DNA of 64,000 nt from an uncultured Bacteroides sp. (GTDB lineage Bacteria > Bacteroidota > Bacteroidia > Bacteroidales > Bacteroidaceae): positions 62,001 to 126,000 of the forward strand of contig CALUOO010000008.1 in NCBI GenBank assembly GCA_944322345.1, in the 5' to 3' direction. This document shows, piece after piece, positions 9,930 to 18,550 of the stretch; position 1 is the stretch's first letter, and each line of letters begins with the position of its first letter. The notes under the pieces are model-generated. The model searched no databases. It had not been told where the DNA came from and was given only the letters and a program-made list of their open reading frames with translations. The translations under genes and the position numbers were made by a program.

Positions 9930-10023
9930 ATTCTCTGTTCGGCACTGCCGAATATATATTCATCACTGCCGTACATATATTCGGCACTGTCGTACACATA
10001 TTCGACACTGCCGAACAGAGAAT
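9930..10023. repeat. Inverted-repeat element with four 21-base palindromic units
   Basis: Outer arms ATTCTCTGTTCGGCA (9930-9944) and TGCCGAACAGAGAAT (10009-10023) are perfectly complementary. Inside, four units start at 9938, 9959, 9980 and 10001, exactly 21 bases apart, on the pattern TTCGGCACTGCCG plus TACATATA. The first unit holds the palindrome TTCGGCA-C-TGCCGAA. The element lies in the predicted 5' leader of the HU-like gene and could act as DNA sites or as an RNA stem. The rest of the gap from 9746 to 10096 holds the terminator and promoter listed separately and nothing else visible. Confidence 0.9.
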
Positions 10024-10096
10024 AGAAACTAAGGTGATAATCTTTACTAACGTTACTTAGAGGATATACTAACCGAACTATAAAACTATTGTAACC

Positions 10097-10729
10097 ATGG
10101 CACGATATACGATGCAAGAGATGAACGACCTTCACCGCAAGGGTGAGACGCTGCTCTATCCGCGGATGGTGATTGACAGCTGCTGTGAGACAGACGAGCT
10201 GGCACAGCGGGTGGCCGAGGAGACTACGTACAATCCGTTTGAGGTGAAAGCCGCCATAGGACTGATATCCAAGGGAATAGCAAGGGAACTGGCGAGCGGA
10301 CACTCTGTACACATCGAAGGTATCGGGACATTCACCCCGTCGCTGTCGCTGAAGGAAGGTGCGGAGCGTGAGTCGCCCGACGGAAGCGGCACGAAGCGCA
10401 ATGCAAAGTCTGTCAAGGTAGGGAACATCAATTTCCGTCCCGACAAGGAGCTGCTGTATGAGGTGAACTCCCGTTGCAAGCTTGAACGCTTGCCCGGCAA
10501 GGGATACCGGAGGCACGTCTCGCCCTATACACCCGAAGAACGTCTCGCCCTTGCATGCCGTCATTTGGAGACGCACCCTTCGCTTACGCTGACCGAGTAT
10601 GTGCTGCTGACCGGGCTGGGACGGACGGTGGCATCGGTTGAGCTCCGCCGTTGGGCCTCGCAGCCCGGCTCAGGCATCACGTCTGCCGGAGCGCGCACAC
10701 ACCGCATCTATATAAAAGAGAAAAAATAA
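10097..10729 (+). CDS. HU-like (IHF/HU-fold) DNA-binding protein with C-terminal extension
   Basis: 210 residues. Residues ~1-120 fit the Bacteroidota HU-like fold: a helical start, then VHIEGIGTFTPSLSL as the beta-sheet region (the IGTF core is shared with HU's GFGSF) and NINFRPDKELLYEVN before the last helix. Residues ~135-210 add a basic region with a helix-turn-helix-like stretch (LTEYVLLTGLGRTVASVELR). It probably binds DNA in the nucleoid or as a local regulator. It is GC-rich compared with distant neighbours. An array of 21-base palindromes sits in its leader, which may be an autoregulatory site (inference). Confidence 0.8.
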   Translation: MARYTMQEMNDLHRKGETLLYPRMVIDSCCETDELAQRVAEETTYNPFEVKAAIGLISKGIARELASGHSVHIEGIGTFTPSLSLKEGAERESPDGSGTKRNAKSVKVGNINFRPDKELLYEVNSRCKLERLPGKGYRRHVSPYTPEERLALACRHLETHPSLTLTEYVLLTGLGRTVASVELRRWASQPGSGITSAGARTHRIYIKEKK

Positions 10730-10752
10730 ACCGATTTCTCGTTGAAATATGC

Positions 10753-10760
10753 TACTTTTG
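10753..10760 (+). promoter_or_regulatory. -7 promoter box of purT
   Basis: TACTTTTG lies 30 bases before the purT ATG at 10790. It rules out the in-frame ATG at 10742 as the start. Confidence 0.65.
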
Positions 10761-10789
10761 TGACACGAACGTTAATACAATTAAGAACG

Positions 10790-11956
10790 ATGAAGAAAAT
10801 ACTATTGCTTGGTTCCGGCGAGTTGGGAAAAGAGTTCGTCATCTCAGCCCAGCGCAAAGGACAATACATCATTGCCTGCGATTCTTATGCAGGTGCGCCC
10901 GCCATGCAGGTAGCGGACGAGTGTGAGGTATTCAACATGCTCGATGGCGAAGCCCTTGAACATGTCGTTGAGAAGCATCGCCCCGACATCATCGTGCCGG
11001 AGATTGAGGCCATCCGTACCGAACGCCTTTACGACTTCGAACGCGAGGGCATACAGGTGGTTCCCAGCGCACGTGCAGTCAACTTCACCATGAACCGCAA
11101 AGCCATCCGCGACCTTGCCGCAAAAGAACTTGGACTGAAGACAGCCCGCTACTTCTATGCCAAGTCGCTCGACGAGCTGAAAGAGGCAGCCCAGAAGATC
11201 GGGTTCCCCTGCGTGGTAAAACCGTTGATGTCATCCTCCGGCAAAGGACAATCGTTGGTAAAGAGCGCCGACGAACTCGAGCATGCTTGGGAATACGGCT
11301 GTAGCGGTAGCCGTGGCGACATCCGTGAGCTGATAATCGAGGAGTTCATCCGCTTCGACAGTGAAATCACTCTGCTTACTGTCACTCAGAAGAACGGTCC
11401 TACACTGTTTTGTCCGCCGATAGGTCACGTCCAGAAGGGAGGAGACTACCGCGAGAGTTTCCAGCCGGCACATATTGATCCGGCCCATCTGCGCGAAGCA
11501 CAGGGAATGGCCGAGAAAGTGACTCGTGCACTGACCGGTGCAGGACTGTGGGGCGTCGAATTCTTCCTCAGCCATGAGAACGGAGTCTACTTCTCTGAAC
11601 TTTCTCCTCGTCCGCATGATACAGGTATGGTCACACTTGCCGGTACACAAAACCTGAATGAATTTGAGCTTCATCTGCGTGCAGTACTTGGGTTGCCTAT
11701 TCCAAACATCAAGCAAGAGCGCATGGGTGCCAGTGCTGTCATCCTTTCTCCGATAGCCAGCAGCGAACGTCCTCGCTACCGTGGCATGGAAGATGTCACC
11801 AAGGAAGAAGATACTTATTTGCGCATCTTCGGCAAACCGTTTACCCGTGTCAACCGCCGTATGGGTGTTGTGCTTTGTTATGCACCTTTGGGCAGCGATC
11901 TGGAAGCATTGCGCGACAAAGCAAAACGCATTGCTGCAAAGGTAGAAGTCTATTGA
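10790..11956 (+). CDS. purT: Formate-dependent phosphoribosylglycinamide formyltransferase (PurT)
   Basis: 388 residues with an ATP-grasp fold. It makes formyl-GAR from GAR, formate and ATP in purine synthesis, without folate. Signatures are [13 protein letters not shown] at the N-terminus, [10 protein letters not shown] near residue 72, [13 protein letters not shown] (ATP-grasp loop) near 145, GVEFFLS near 260 and [14 protein letters not shown] near 275. Length is normal for the family. The start at MKKILLL follows the promoter box. The gene is closed by a strong terminator. Confidence 0.95.
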   Translation: MKKILLLGSGELGKEFVISAQRKGQYIIACDSYAGAPAMQVADECEVFNMLDGEALEHVVEKHRPDIIVPEIEAIRTERLYDFEREGIQVVPSARAVNFTMNRKAIRDLAAKELGLKTARYFYAKSLDELKEAAQKIGFPCVVKPLMSSSGKGQSLVKSADELEHAWEYGCSGSRGDIRELIIEEFIRFDSEITLLTVTQKNGPTLFCPPIGHVQKGGDYRESFQPAHIDPAHLREAQGMAEKVTRALTGAGLWGVEFFLSHENGVYFSELSPRPHDTGMVTLAGTQNLNEFELHLRAVLGLPIPNIKQERMGASAVILSPIASSERPRYRGMEDVTKEEDTYLRIFGKPFTRVNRRMGVVLCYAPLGSDLEALRDKAKRIAAKVEVY

Positions 11957-11977
11957 TGATGATCGATACAGACAGAT

Positions 11978-12018
11978 AAATCCCCATTGATTCATTCAGA
12001 TGACATCAATGGGGATTT
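11978..12018. terminator. Bidirectional terminator between purT and the acetyltransferase
   Basis: AAATCCCCATTGAT (11978-11991) pairs perfectly with ATCAATGGGGATTT (12005-12018). The A/T flanks suit both directions between convergent genes. Confidence 0.85.
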
Positions 12019-12037
12019 GTCGTGTATAAGCATTCTC

Positions 12038-12607
12038 TTATTTCGGTTCTATGTAGCGTATCAATTTGGCGGGAATACCTCCTACAATGCTGTTGGCAGG
12101 TACATCCTTCGTTACTACAGCACCTGCTGCAACAATGGCCCCGTCGCCGATACTAACACCCTGCAGGATAGTAGAATTCGAACCTATCCAAACATTCTTT
12201 CCAACTATGATTGGTGCTGGAATCATCGAAGCACGTTTCTCTGGGTCGATGTCATGATTCAGAGTAGCGAATACAACGTTGTGTCCAACAAGGCATCCAT
12301 CTCCTAGAGTAATGCCACCGTGGTCTTGAAAATGGCAGCAAGCGTTGATGAATACATCTTTGCCTATGTGTATATTTTTCCCGAAGTCGGTATAAAAAGG
12401 AGGAAATACACGGAAAGAAGGATCAACCGTTTCTCCGAAGAGTTGCGACAGTAATGCCCGTGTTTCCTCAGGAGTGTGATAACTGCAGTTCAGAGCAAAG
12501 GTAATACGTCGTGCTTCTTCGCTCATTTCGTTCATAAATTGGTAGATCTCTTCAGTGTCGAGTGCTTTTCGCATCCGGACATGATTTAAGAAAGTCTCAA
12601 GTGTCAT
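12038..12607 (-). CDS. Maltose/galactoside O-acetyltransferase-like (left-handed beta-helix)
   Basis: 189 residues from MTLETF, chosen because it matches the usual N-terminus of the family; an ATG-initiated extension to 12691 looks non-coding. The N-terminal helical MAT domain covers ~1-65. Hexapeptide repeats of the left-handed beta-helix follow ([60 protein letters not shown]), with catalytic His in NHDID. Such enzymes move acetyl from acetyl-CoA to sugars as a detoxification step. Confidence 0.88.
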   Translation of the reverse strand: MTLETFLNHVRMRKALDTEEIYQFMNEMSEEARRITFALNCSYHTPEETRALLSQLFGETVDPSFRVFPPFYTDFGKNIHIGKDVFINACCHFQDHGGITLGDGCLVGHNVVFATLNHDIDPEKRASMIPAPIIVGKNVWIGSNSTILQGVSIGDGAIVAAGAVVTKDVPANSIVGGIPAKLIRYIEPK

Positions 12608-12736
12608 ATTCCTTAATTTATTTGAAGATTTGTGCAAAGGTAGTTGGAAATTATGACTTCGATGTAAACACATTACAGATAATCCGACCAAAATTACAGA
12701 TAAATTACGTGGTAAATAGGATATAAGATAAAATTG

Positions 12737-12744
12737 TATCTTTG
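12737..12744 (+). promoter_or_regulatory. -7 promoter box of the AraC gene
   Basis: TATCTTTG, a perfect TAnnTTTG match. Transcription should start near 12751, so translation starts at the ATG at 12758 or 12770. Confidence 0.65.
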
Positions 12745-12757
12745 TCAGGCAAAATCA

Positions 12758-13672
12758 ATGAGAAGTGCTATGACAGAAATGATCAAGTTAAATTCGGTTG
12801 AACAATACAACAAATTGTATGGATTAGAGACAATGCACCCTTTGATAAGTGTGGTTGACTTATCTAAAGCTCCGGTGTTTCCGCAGCATTTTATGTTCAA
12901 TTACGGACTATATGCCCTTTATCTGAAGCAAGTAAAATGTGGTGACTTACGTTATGGCAGACAGATATATGATTATCAGGAGGGGACAGTGACCAGCTTT
13001 GCTCCAGGACAGGTTATAGAAGGCCATTTGGCTGAAGGTACACGTCCGATGGCGAGAGGACTAGTATTCCACCCCGATTTAATACGTGGAACTTCATTGG
13101 GGAAAGAAATCAAATATTATTCATTTTTCTCTTACGATTCCAATGAAGCTTTGCATTTGTCAGACAAAGAGAAAGAAATCTTTTGTGACTGTCTTGATAA
13201 GATAGAACTGGAACTTCAAAATCATGCGGACAGACATAGTAAACGTTTGATTATACGTAACATTGAATTACTGTTAGACTACTGCATGCGTTTTTATGAA
13301 CGTCAGTTCCATACGCGTTCGAAAGTAAATAAAGATGTATTGGTAAAGTTTGAAGATTTATTGGATGTCTATTATCAGGAAAACAGACCGATAAATCTTG
13401 GACTTCCCACCGTTAAATATTTTGCTGATAATATCCATCTTTCTCCCAACTATTTTGGCGACCTTATTAAGAAAGAAACGGGAAAAACCGCTCAGGAATA
13501 CATTCAGGAAAAGATGATTAATGTGGCTAAAGAGAAAATTCTGGGATCAGAAAAAAGTGTTAGTGAGATAGCTTTTGAGCTAGGTTTCCAGTATCCTCAG
13601 CATTTTAGCCGGATATTTAAGAAAAACGTAGGATATACTCCCAAAGAATATAGAACATGTGGTTTTAAATAG
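12758..13672 (+). CDS. AraC-family transcriptional regulator
   Basis: 304 residues from ATG 12758; the ATG at 12770 is equally possible. The N-terminal ~190 residues form a cupin-like sensing domain. The C-terminal ~100 residues hold the two AraC helix-turn-helix motifs (LGLPTVKYFADNIHLSPNYFGDLIKK and VSEIAFELGFQYPQHFSRIFKK). The gene lies 86 bases upstream of copA on the same strand; whether it controls copA cannot be read from sequence. AraC proteins near sugar or drug genes usually bind an organic ligand rather than copper. Confidence 0.88.
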   Translation: MRSAMTEMIKLNSVEQYNKLYGLETMHPLISVVDLSKAPVFPQHFMFNYGLYALYLKQVKCGDLRYGRQIYDYQEGTVTSFAPGQVIEGHLAEGTRPMARGLVFHPDLIRGTSLGKEIKYYSFFSYDSNEALHLSDKEKEIFCDCLDKIELELQNHADRHSKRLIIRNIELLLDYCMRFYERQFHTRSKVNKDVLVKFEDLLDVYYQENRPINLGLPTVKYFADNIHLSPNYFGDLIKKETGKTAQEYIQEKMINVAKEKILGSEKSVSEIAFELGFQYPQHFSRIFKKNVGYTPKEYRTCGFK

Positions 13673-13758
13673 GTCTTCATTTGTAAATGCAACCTGATTG
13701 CAATGAATATGTATTACTTTTAACGCCTCAAAAATGATACTATTAATGTCAATAGAAT

Positions 13759-15963
13759 ATGAATAATATAGAGAAAAGAACTTTTCCTGTGCTGAATATG
13801 CATTGTGCCGGATGTGCCAATAGTGTAGAAAGAACCGTAAGAAGAATGAACGGTGTAGTAGATGCTTCTGTCAATTTTGCTGCAAATATGCTGATTGTAT
13901 CATATCAGAAAGGACAAATAACTCCGGAAGAAATTCGTGCTGCAGTAGTATCTATTGGTTTTGATTTGATTATCGAAGAGACGAGTAAAGAGGAAAAGCA
14001 AGAGGAAGAGCAAACCAGACATTATAGAATATTGAAACGGAAAGTAATAGGAGCGTGGATATTGGTGATACCGTTATTGCTATTTTCCATGTGGCTAATG
14101 CATTTCCCTTATTCTAATGAAATTCAATTACTGCTTACTTTGTTTGTCATGATATTCTTGGGCAATTCTTTTTATATAGGAGCATGGAAACAATTAAAGC
14201 ACAGAAACAGCAACATGGATACATTGGTAGCTTTAAGCACCATTATAGCATTCTTGTTTAGTGTATTTAATACCTTCTTTCCCCAATTTTGGTACGAGCG
14301 AGGTTTAGAACCACATGTTTATTATGAGGCTTCGGCCATGATTATAGCTTTTGTGCTAACAGGGAAGCTTATGGAAGAACGTGCAAAGGGAAATACATCG
14401 TCGGCTATTCGCAAACTGATGAGAATGCAGCCTAAGTCTGCTCATGTACTGAGAAACGAAACAGAAGAAGAAGTCCTGCTGGAACAATTACAAGTGGGTG
14501 ATCGTATTATTGTGCATCCCGGTGAGCAGATTCCTGTAGATGGTTTGTTGGTTCAAGGAAGTTCTTATGTAGATGAAAGCATGATTAGTGGTGAGCCTCT
14601 TCCTGTTGAGAAGAATGAAGGAGATAAAGTCCTGGCTGGCACCATCAATCAGCGGGGATCATTCGTCATCTGTGCTTCGCAGGTGGGAAGTGAAACTGTG
14701 CTTGCTCGTATTATTCGTATGGTACAGGAAGCACAGGGAAGCAAGGCGCCAGTACAGCGTATTGTAGATCGTATTACTAGTATTTTTGTCCCGACAGTAT
14801 TGGGACTTTCAGTATTGACTTTTATCTTGTGGATATTACTCGGTGGCAGTGAGTATTTGTCTTACGGGGTACTTTCTGCTGTTTCTGTATTGGTGATAGC
14901 ATGTCCTTGTGCTTTAGGACTGGCTACACCAACTGCTTTGATGGTAGGGATAGGTAAGGCCGCTGAACAGCATATTCTGATTAAAGATGCTGTGGCTTTG
15001 GAACAAATGAGGCTGGTAGACACAGTGGTATTGGATAAGACAGGAACGTTGACAGAAGGACATCCTACAGCGACGGGATGGTTATGGACAAAATCACAGT
15101 TAACGGATTATAAGCGTATTCTTCTGGCAGCGGAAATGAGATCGGAACACCCTCTGGCCGGAGCTATCATAGAATATCTACGGAATGAAGAAGAAATAAC
15201 GCCGGTGTCGTTAGAAAAATTTGAGAGTTTTACAGGAAAAGGTATTACAGCCGTATTTAAAGGTAATACATATTGGGTTGGCAACAATAAGATGCTGGGT
15301 GATTTTAGAGCTATTGTGCCGGATGAAATGAAAAATATATTGATACAACACGAATCGGAAGGACAAGGAATTATTTATTTTGGTTGTAAAGACGAACTAA
15401 TAGCTGTCATTTCCGTCTCAGATCCGACAAAAGCAACATCTGTCGAGGCTGTAAAAGAGTTGAAACGTATGGGCATTGAGGTTCATATGCTGACAGGTGA
15501 TGGACAACGGACTGCATCAGCCGTTGCTGCTCGTTTAGGTATTAAGCATTTTGTAGCAGAAGCTTTACCCGATGATAAGGCAGACTTCATACGTGACCTG
15601 CAGCAACAAGGAAAGAAAGTAGCAATGGTGGGTGATGGGATTAACGATTCTCAGGCGCTGGCATTGGCAGATGTTAGTATTGCTATGGGAAAAGGTACAG
15701 ACATTGCAATGGATGTGGCTATGATAACGTTAATGACATCTGATCTGTTATTGTTGCCTAAAGCATTTGATTTGTCAAGAAAAACAGTTCGACTTGTTCA
15801 TCAGAATCTTTTCTGGGCATTTATATATAATATGATCGGCATTCCTGTTGCTGCAGGAATTTTGTTTCCGTTCAATGGCTTGCTTCTGAATCCGATGCTG
15901 GCAAGTGCGGCGATGGCATTCTCCAGTGTAAGTGTCGTGCTTAATTCCCTAAGAATCAGGTGA
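13759..15963 (+). CDS. copA: Copper-exporting P1B-type ATPase
   Basis: 734 residues. An N-terminal heavy-metal-associated domain has the metal-binding CAGC at residues 16-19. Membrane segments flank the actuator domain (SGEPLPVEK). The transmembrane metal site is CPC at 382-384, diagnostic for Cu+ transporters. The phosphorylation site is DKTGT starting at Asp426, the SEHPL motif marks the nucleotide domain (HP of P1B pumps), and the hinge is GDGIND at 625-630. It exports Cu+ across the inner membrane using ATP. It follows an AraC gene; a repeat element lies just past its stop. Confidence 0.95.
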   Translation: MNNIEKRTFPVLNMHCAGCANSVERTVRRMNGVVDASVNFAANMLIVSYQKGQITPEEIRAAVVSIGFDLIIEETSKEEKQEEEQTRHYRILKRKVIGAWILVIPLLLFSMWLMHFPYSNEIQLLLTLFVMIFLGNSFYIGAWKQLKHRNSNMDTLVALSTIIAFLFSVFNTFFPQFWYERGLEPHVYYEASAMIIAFVLTGKLMEERAKGNTSSAIRKLMRMQPKSAHVLRNETEEEVLLEQLQVGDRIIVHPGEQIPVDGLLVQGSSYVDESMISGEPLPVEKNEGDKVLAGTINQRGSFVICASQVGSETVLARIIRMVQEAQGSKAPVQRIVDRITSIFVPTVLGLSVLTFILWILLGGSEYLSYGVLSAVSVLVIACPCALGLATPTALMVGIGKAAEQHILIKDAVALEQMRLVDTVVLDKTGTLTEGHPTATGWLWTKSQLTDYKRILLAAEMRSEHPLAGAIIEYLRNEEEITPVSLEKFESFTGKGITAVFKGNTYWVGNNKMLGDFRAIVPDEMKNILIQHESEGQGIIYFGCKDELIAVISVSDPTKATSVEAVKELKRMGIEVHMLTGDGQRTASAVAARLGIKHFVAEALPDDKADFIRDLQQQGKKVAMVGDGINDSQALALADVSIAMGKGTDIAMDVAMITLMTSDLLLLPKAFDLSRKTVRLVHQNLFWAFIYNMIGIPVAAGILFPFNGLLLNPMLASAAMAFSSVSVVLNSLRIR

Positions 15964-15991
15964 ACCGTTGTATCTATTATGACAGTCTTAT

Positions 15992-16137
15992 ATTCTCTAT
16001 CATTAGTGTCTATCCAATGTTGAATTGGGTTGTTATTCAATGTTGAATGATGTGTTGATTTAATATTGAATAATATATTAATTCAATGCAGGATAATGTA
16101 CCTATGTAATATTACATCTATACTAATGATAGGGAAT
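15992..16137. repeat. Inverted-repeat element with 23-base periodic palindromes
   Basis: Outer arms ATTCTCTATCATTAGT (15992-16007) and ACTAATGATAGGGAAT (16122-16137) pair with a single G-T. Inside, related 11-mers (CAATGTTGAAT and variants) start at 16015, 16038, 16061, 16084 and 16107, exactly 23 bases apart. The second lies in the palindrome ATTCAA-TG-TTGAAT. The element fills the gap between the convergent copA and AraC genes. No T-run typical of a terminator follows either arm. Confidence 0.85.
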
Positions 16138-16180
16138 TGTTGAAGGTTAAATTACCTCCTTTCCACCTCATAACATATCC

Positions 16181-17020
16181 TTATCCTTTCCTGAACTCTA
16201 AAGGTGTCATTCCTACGTATCTTTTGAAATATTTACCAAAGAAAGAAGCACTGGGAAAGTTTAGGGAATAGGCAATTTCTTGGATTGTCATGTCTGTTCC
16301 TTTGAGTTTTGCTTTAGCGTCCATAATGGTAATATATGCAATGGTTTCAAGTACACTCTTTCCGGTTATTTGTTTGACAGTGGTACTTAGATGTTGTAGA
16401 GAGATTCCTAGCTGATCAGCATAAAACTGTGCTTTGCGTTCTTCTTTGTAATGTTTGGTCACTAGTTGAATCAAGCTCATGCAAATTTCTTTCTTACGGT
16501 TGGAATTTTCATTTCTTTCTGGTACTTCTCTATAGATAAGACGAATACTCGTTAATATCGCTTGTAGAGAAATATCAGCTAATTCAGGATCTATATCGAA
16601 CGACTCATCACAACTGACACGTGATAATAATGTTATATATTGTTTTAGGTAGTCAGATATATTTTCGGCTAATGGGGTAATAGGGCGTTCGATAAATTTA
16701 GGGTAGATATTTCCGATGGCTTTCATCAAATTAATACGTCCTACACAAGTAGCAGAGAAGCCGGCAAAACATAAACGAACCTTTTCTGTCTTCTCTTTGA
16801 ATTGGATGATAGTTCCGGGCAATAGTGTGATTAAATCATTTGGATGTATTTCATAATCAAGCAAGTTGATTGAAGCTTTCATCCTTCCTTCTGTACAAAT
16901 GGCTATGATACATGCGCGTAACTGGCAGGATTGTTTATAAATATTTAGAATGTCTTCTGTGACATCCGTCCATGCAAGTACTTCGAGTGGCAGATCTACT
17001 TGAGGATAGTCTATTTTCAT
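16181..17020 (-). CDS. AraC-family transcriptional regulator
   Basis: 279 residues. Residues ~1-170 form a ligand-sensing cupin-like domain; the C-terminal ~100 residues carry two helix-turn-helix units (YADQLGISLQHLSTTVKQ and MTIQEIAYSLNFPSASFFGKYFKR) ending in the typical VGMTPLEFR. It is divergent from lipB, with both promoters inside the 56-base gap, and convergent with copA. Its target is not evident. Confidence 0.88.
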   Translation of the reverse strand: MKIDYPQVDLPLEVLAWTDVTEDILNIYKQSCQLRACIIAICTEGRMKASINLLDYEIHPNDLITLLPGTIIQFKEKTEKVRLCFAGFSATCVGRINLMKAIGNIYPKFIERPITPLAENISDYLKQYITLLSRVSCDESFDIDPELADISLQAILTSIRLIYREVPERNENSNRKKEICMSLIQLVTKHYKEERKAQFYADQLGISLQHLSTTVKQITGKSVLETIAYITIMDAKAKLKGTDMTIQEIAYSLNFPSASFFGKYFKRYVGMTPLEFRKG

Positions 17021-17042
17021 AAGATTTCTTTATTGTCTGGAA

Positions 17043-17071
17043 CAAATGTACATATTTTATTTTTACCTTTG
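17043..17071. promoter_or_regulatory. Divergent -7 boxes for the AraC gene and lipB
   Basis: Minus strand: TACATTTG (17050-17043), 23 bases before the AraC start. Plus strand: TACCTTTG (17064-17071), only 5 bases before the lipB ATG, which would give a nearly leaderless lipB mRNA. Neither has a clear -33 element. Confidence 0.45.
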
Positions 17072-17076
17072 CTTTC

Positions 17077-17739
17077 ATGAAAACACTTTTTACAGATTGG
17101 GGATTGGTTTCTTATGGAGAAGCCTGGAAACGCCAGACAGAATATTTCGAGGCTTTAATTGATGCAAAGATAAAAGGTGAAATCTATGAAAATACTTTTA
17201 TTTTTTGCGAACATCCTCATGTCTACACATTAGGACGTAGTGGAAAAGAAAATAATATGTTGCTTAGTGAAAAACAATTGGCAACAATAGGGGCTGCCTA
17301 TTATCATATAGATAGGGGAGGAGATGTCACTTATCATGGCCCGGGACAAATCGTGTGTTATCCCATTTTAAATCTTGAAGAGTTCCAGATGGGATTGAAA
17401 GACTATATTTATTCATTGGAGGAAGCTGTGATACGTGTATGTGCTTCGTATGGAATAGATGCAGGACGAATGGAAAAAGCAACTGGTGTTTGGCTTGATG
17501 CATACACATCTCGTGCGCGTAAGATTTGTGCAATAGGTGTACGAAGCAGCCGTTATGTTACTATGCATGGGCTCGCTTTTAATGTCAATACGGATTTGCG
17601 CTATTTCAGTTATATTCATCCTTGTGGATTTGTAGATAAAGGTGTGACTTCCCTTCAGCAGGAGTTGAAGGAAACATTGTCGATGCAAGAGGTGAAACAA
17701 CGCTTAGAGGTTGAATTGAAAAGAATTTTTTGCTATTGA
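17077..17739 (+). CDS. lipB: Octanoyltransferase (lipoyl-ACP:protein N-lipoyltransferase)
   Basis: 220 residues. LipB moves the octanoyl group from octanoyl-ACP to the lipoyl domains of 2-oxoacid dehydrogenases and GcvH. Signatures are EHPHVYTLGRSG near residue 45, the active-site strand RGGDVTYHGPGQIVCYP near 85, the catalytic Lys in RARKICAIG near 150 and the catalytic Cys in YIHPCGF near 187. The start MKTLFTDWG fits the family, though it lies very close to the only promoter-like box. Confidence 0.95.
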   Translation: MKTLFTDWGLVSYGEAWKRQTEYFEALIDAKIKGEIYENTFIFCEHPHVYTLGRSGKENNMLLSEKQLATIGAAYYHIDRGGDVTYHGPGQIVCYPILNLEEFQMGLKDYIYSLEEAVIRVCASYGIDAGRMEKATGVWLDAYTSRARKICAIGVRSSRYVTMHGLAFNVNTDLRYFSYIHPCGFVDKGVTSLQQELKETLSMQEVKQRLEVELKRIFCY

Positions 17740-17757
17740 ACTTAAATAATAGTGGCT

Positions 17758-18546
17758 TTATTCATTATTTAAGATTCGCATGACTCGTATGCCAGACCAC
17801 GATTTATTCTTCTTTAGCATGTAAGTAAGTGGATGTGTACTAACAACTACCTTTCCTAAAGAAGAAGATGCATGTAAAAGGTGTAAATATCCATTGATGT
17901 AATATGCAAAGCCAATGTGTGCAATATCCAATCCTTTTTGGTTGGAAGTAATGGCAATAATATCTCCATCATTAATCCAAGGTAATCCGGTAGAAGGCAG
18001 TTTGCTCTTGGGCAGAATGTAAACGGATTTACCTGTTAGTCGTCTTTCATATTCTATAATCTTTTGGATATTTGAATGTGATTCGGATAGTTGCCTGTAT
18101 AATTGGGGATGACTTGACATATATGATAAAGAAAGCATCACAGAATCGGAGCTATGAATTGCTGTTATATCTTGTATAAATTTCATGTATATGCCATTTT
18201 CAATCCAGTCTGAGATATAATGCAGTCTGGATGTATATCCATCAATTATTCCATTTCGGTATCTTATTTTTTTTAGATTTTCTTCAAATGAAGAGCTGAA
18301 GGCCTGTGCTAATACATATTCAACAAAAGTAACGCAGTCTACAGAATCTGTACGTATGGTAAGTTTTTCATGCTCCCATTTGTCTAATGTATGTGCTGCG
18401 TATGGAGTTTCAAGGTAACTTTTGGCAATTTCTATTAATGAATTCGTTTTTATCTGTTGCCGGGTCTCGAGAGGAGACCCGGTCAACTGTTGTGCGAATA
18501 TTTTTACGATAGCTAAGAAAGATATCAGTAATAGAAATCTTTTCAT
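17758..18546 (-). CDS. DUF1460 domain protein (NlpC/P60-like amidase), exported
   Basis: 262 residues with a signal peptide (~1-18, ending FAQQ). DUF1460 proteins have a papain-like NlpC/P60 fold. The catalytic Cys lies in DSVDCVTFVEYVL near residue 75 and the His in GLDIAHIGFAYYI near 212. Characterised relatives are N-acetylmuramoyl-alanine amidases or anhydromuramyl-peptide hydrolases. It starts 4 bases after the stop of the oligopeptide transporter gene. The pairing suggests that muropeptides are trimmed in the periplasm and taken up (inference). Confidence 0.85.
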   Translation of the reverse strand: MKRFLLLISFLAIVKIFAQQLTGSPLETRQQIKTNSLIEIAKSYLETPYAAHTLDKWEHEKLTIRTDSVDCVTFVEYVLAQAFSSSFEENLKKIRYRNGIIDGYTSRLHYISDWIENGIYMKFIQDITAIHSSDSVMLSLSYMSSHPQLYRQLSESHSNIQKIIEYERRLTGKSVYILPKSKLPSTGLPWINDGDIIAITSNQKGLDIAHIGFAYYINGYLHLLHASSSLGKVVVSTHPLTYMLKKNKSWSGIRVMRILNNE

Positions 18547-18550
18547 GGAT

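Noticed and set aside
9930-10023. Invertible promoter (phase-variable switch) flanked by inverted repeats
   Set aside because: The segment between the arms contains no -7 box in either direction, and no recombinase gene is nearby. The promoter lies outside the arms.
9926-10576. Minus-strand reading frame whose start encodes heptapeptide repeats (GS-x-EY type)
   Set aside because: It is antisense to the HU-like gene, and the peptide repeat follows from the 21-base DNA period being a multiple of three.
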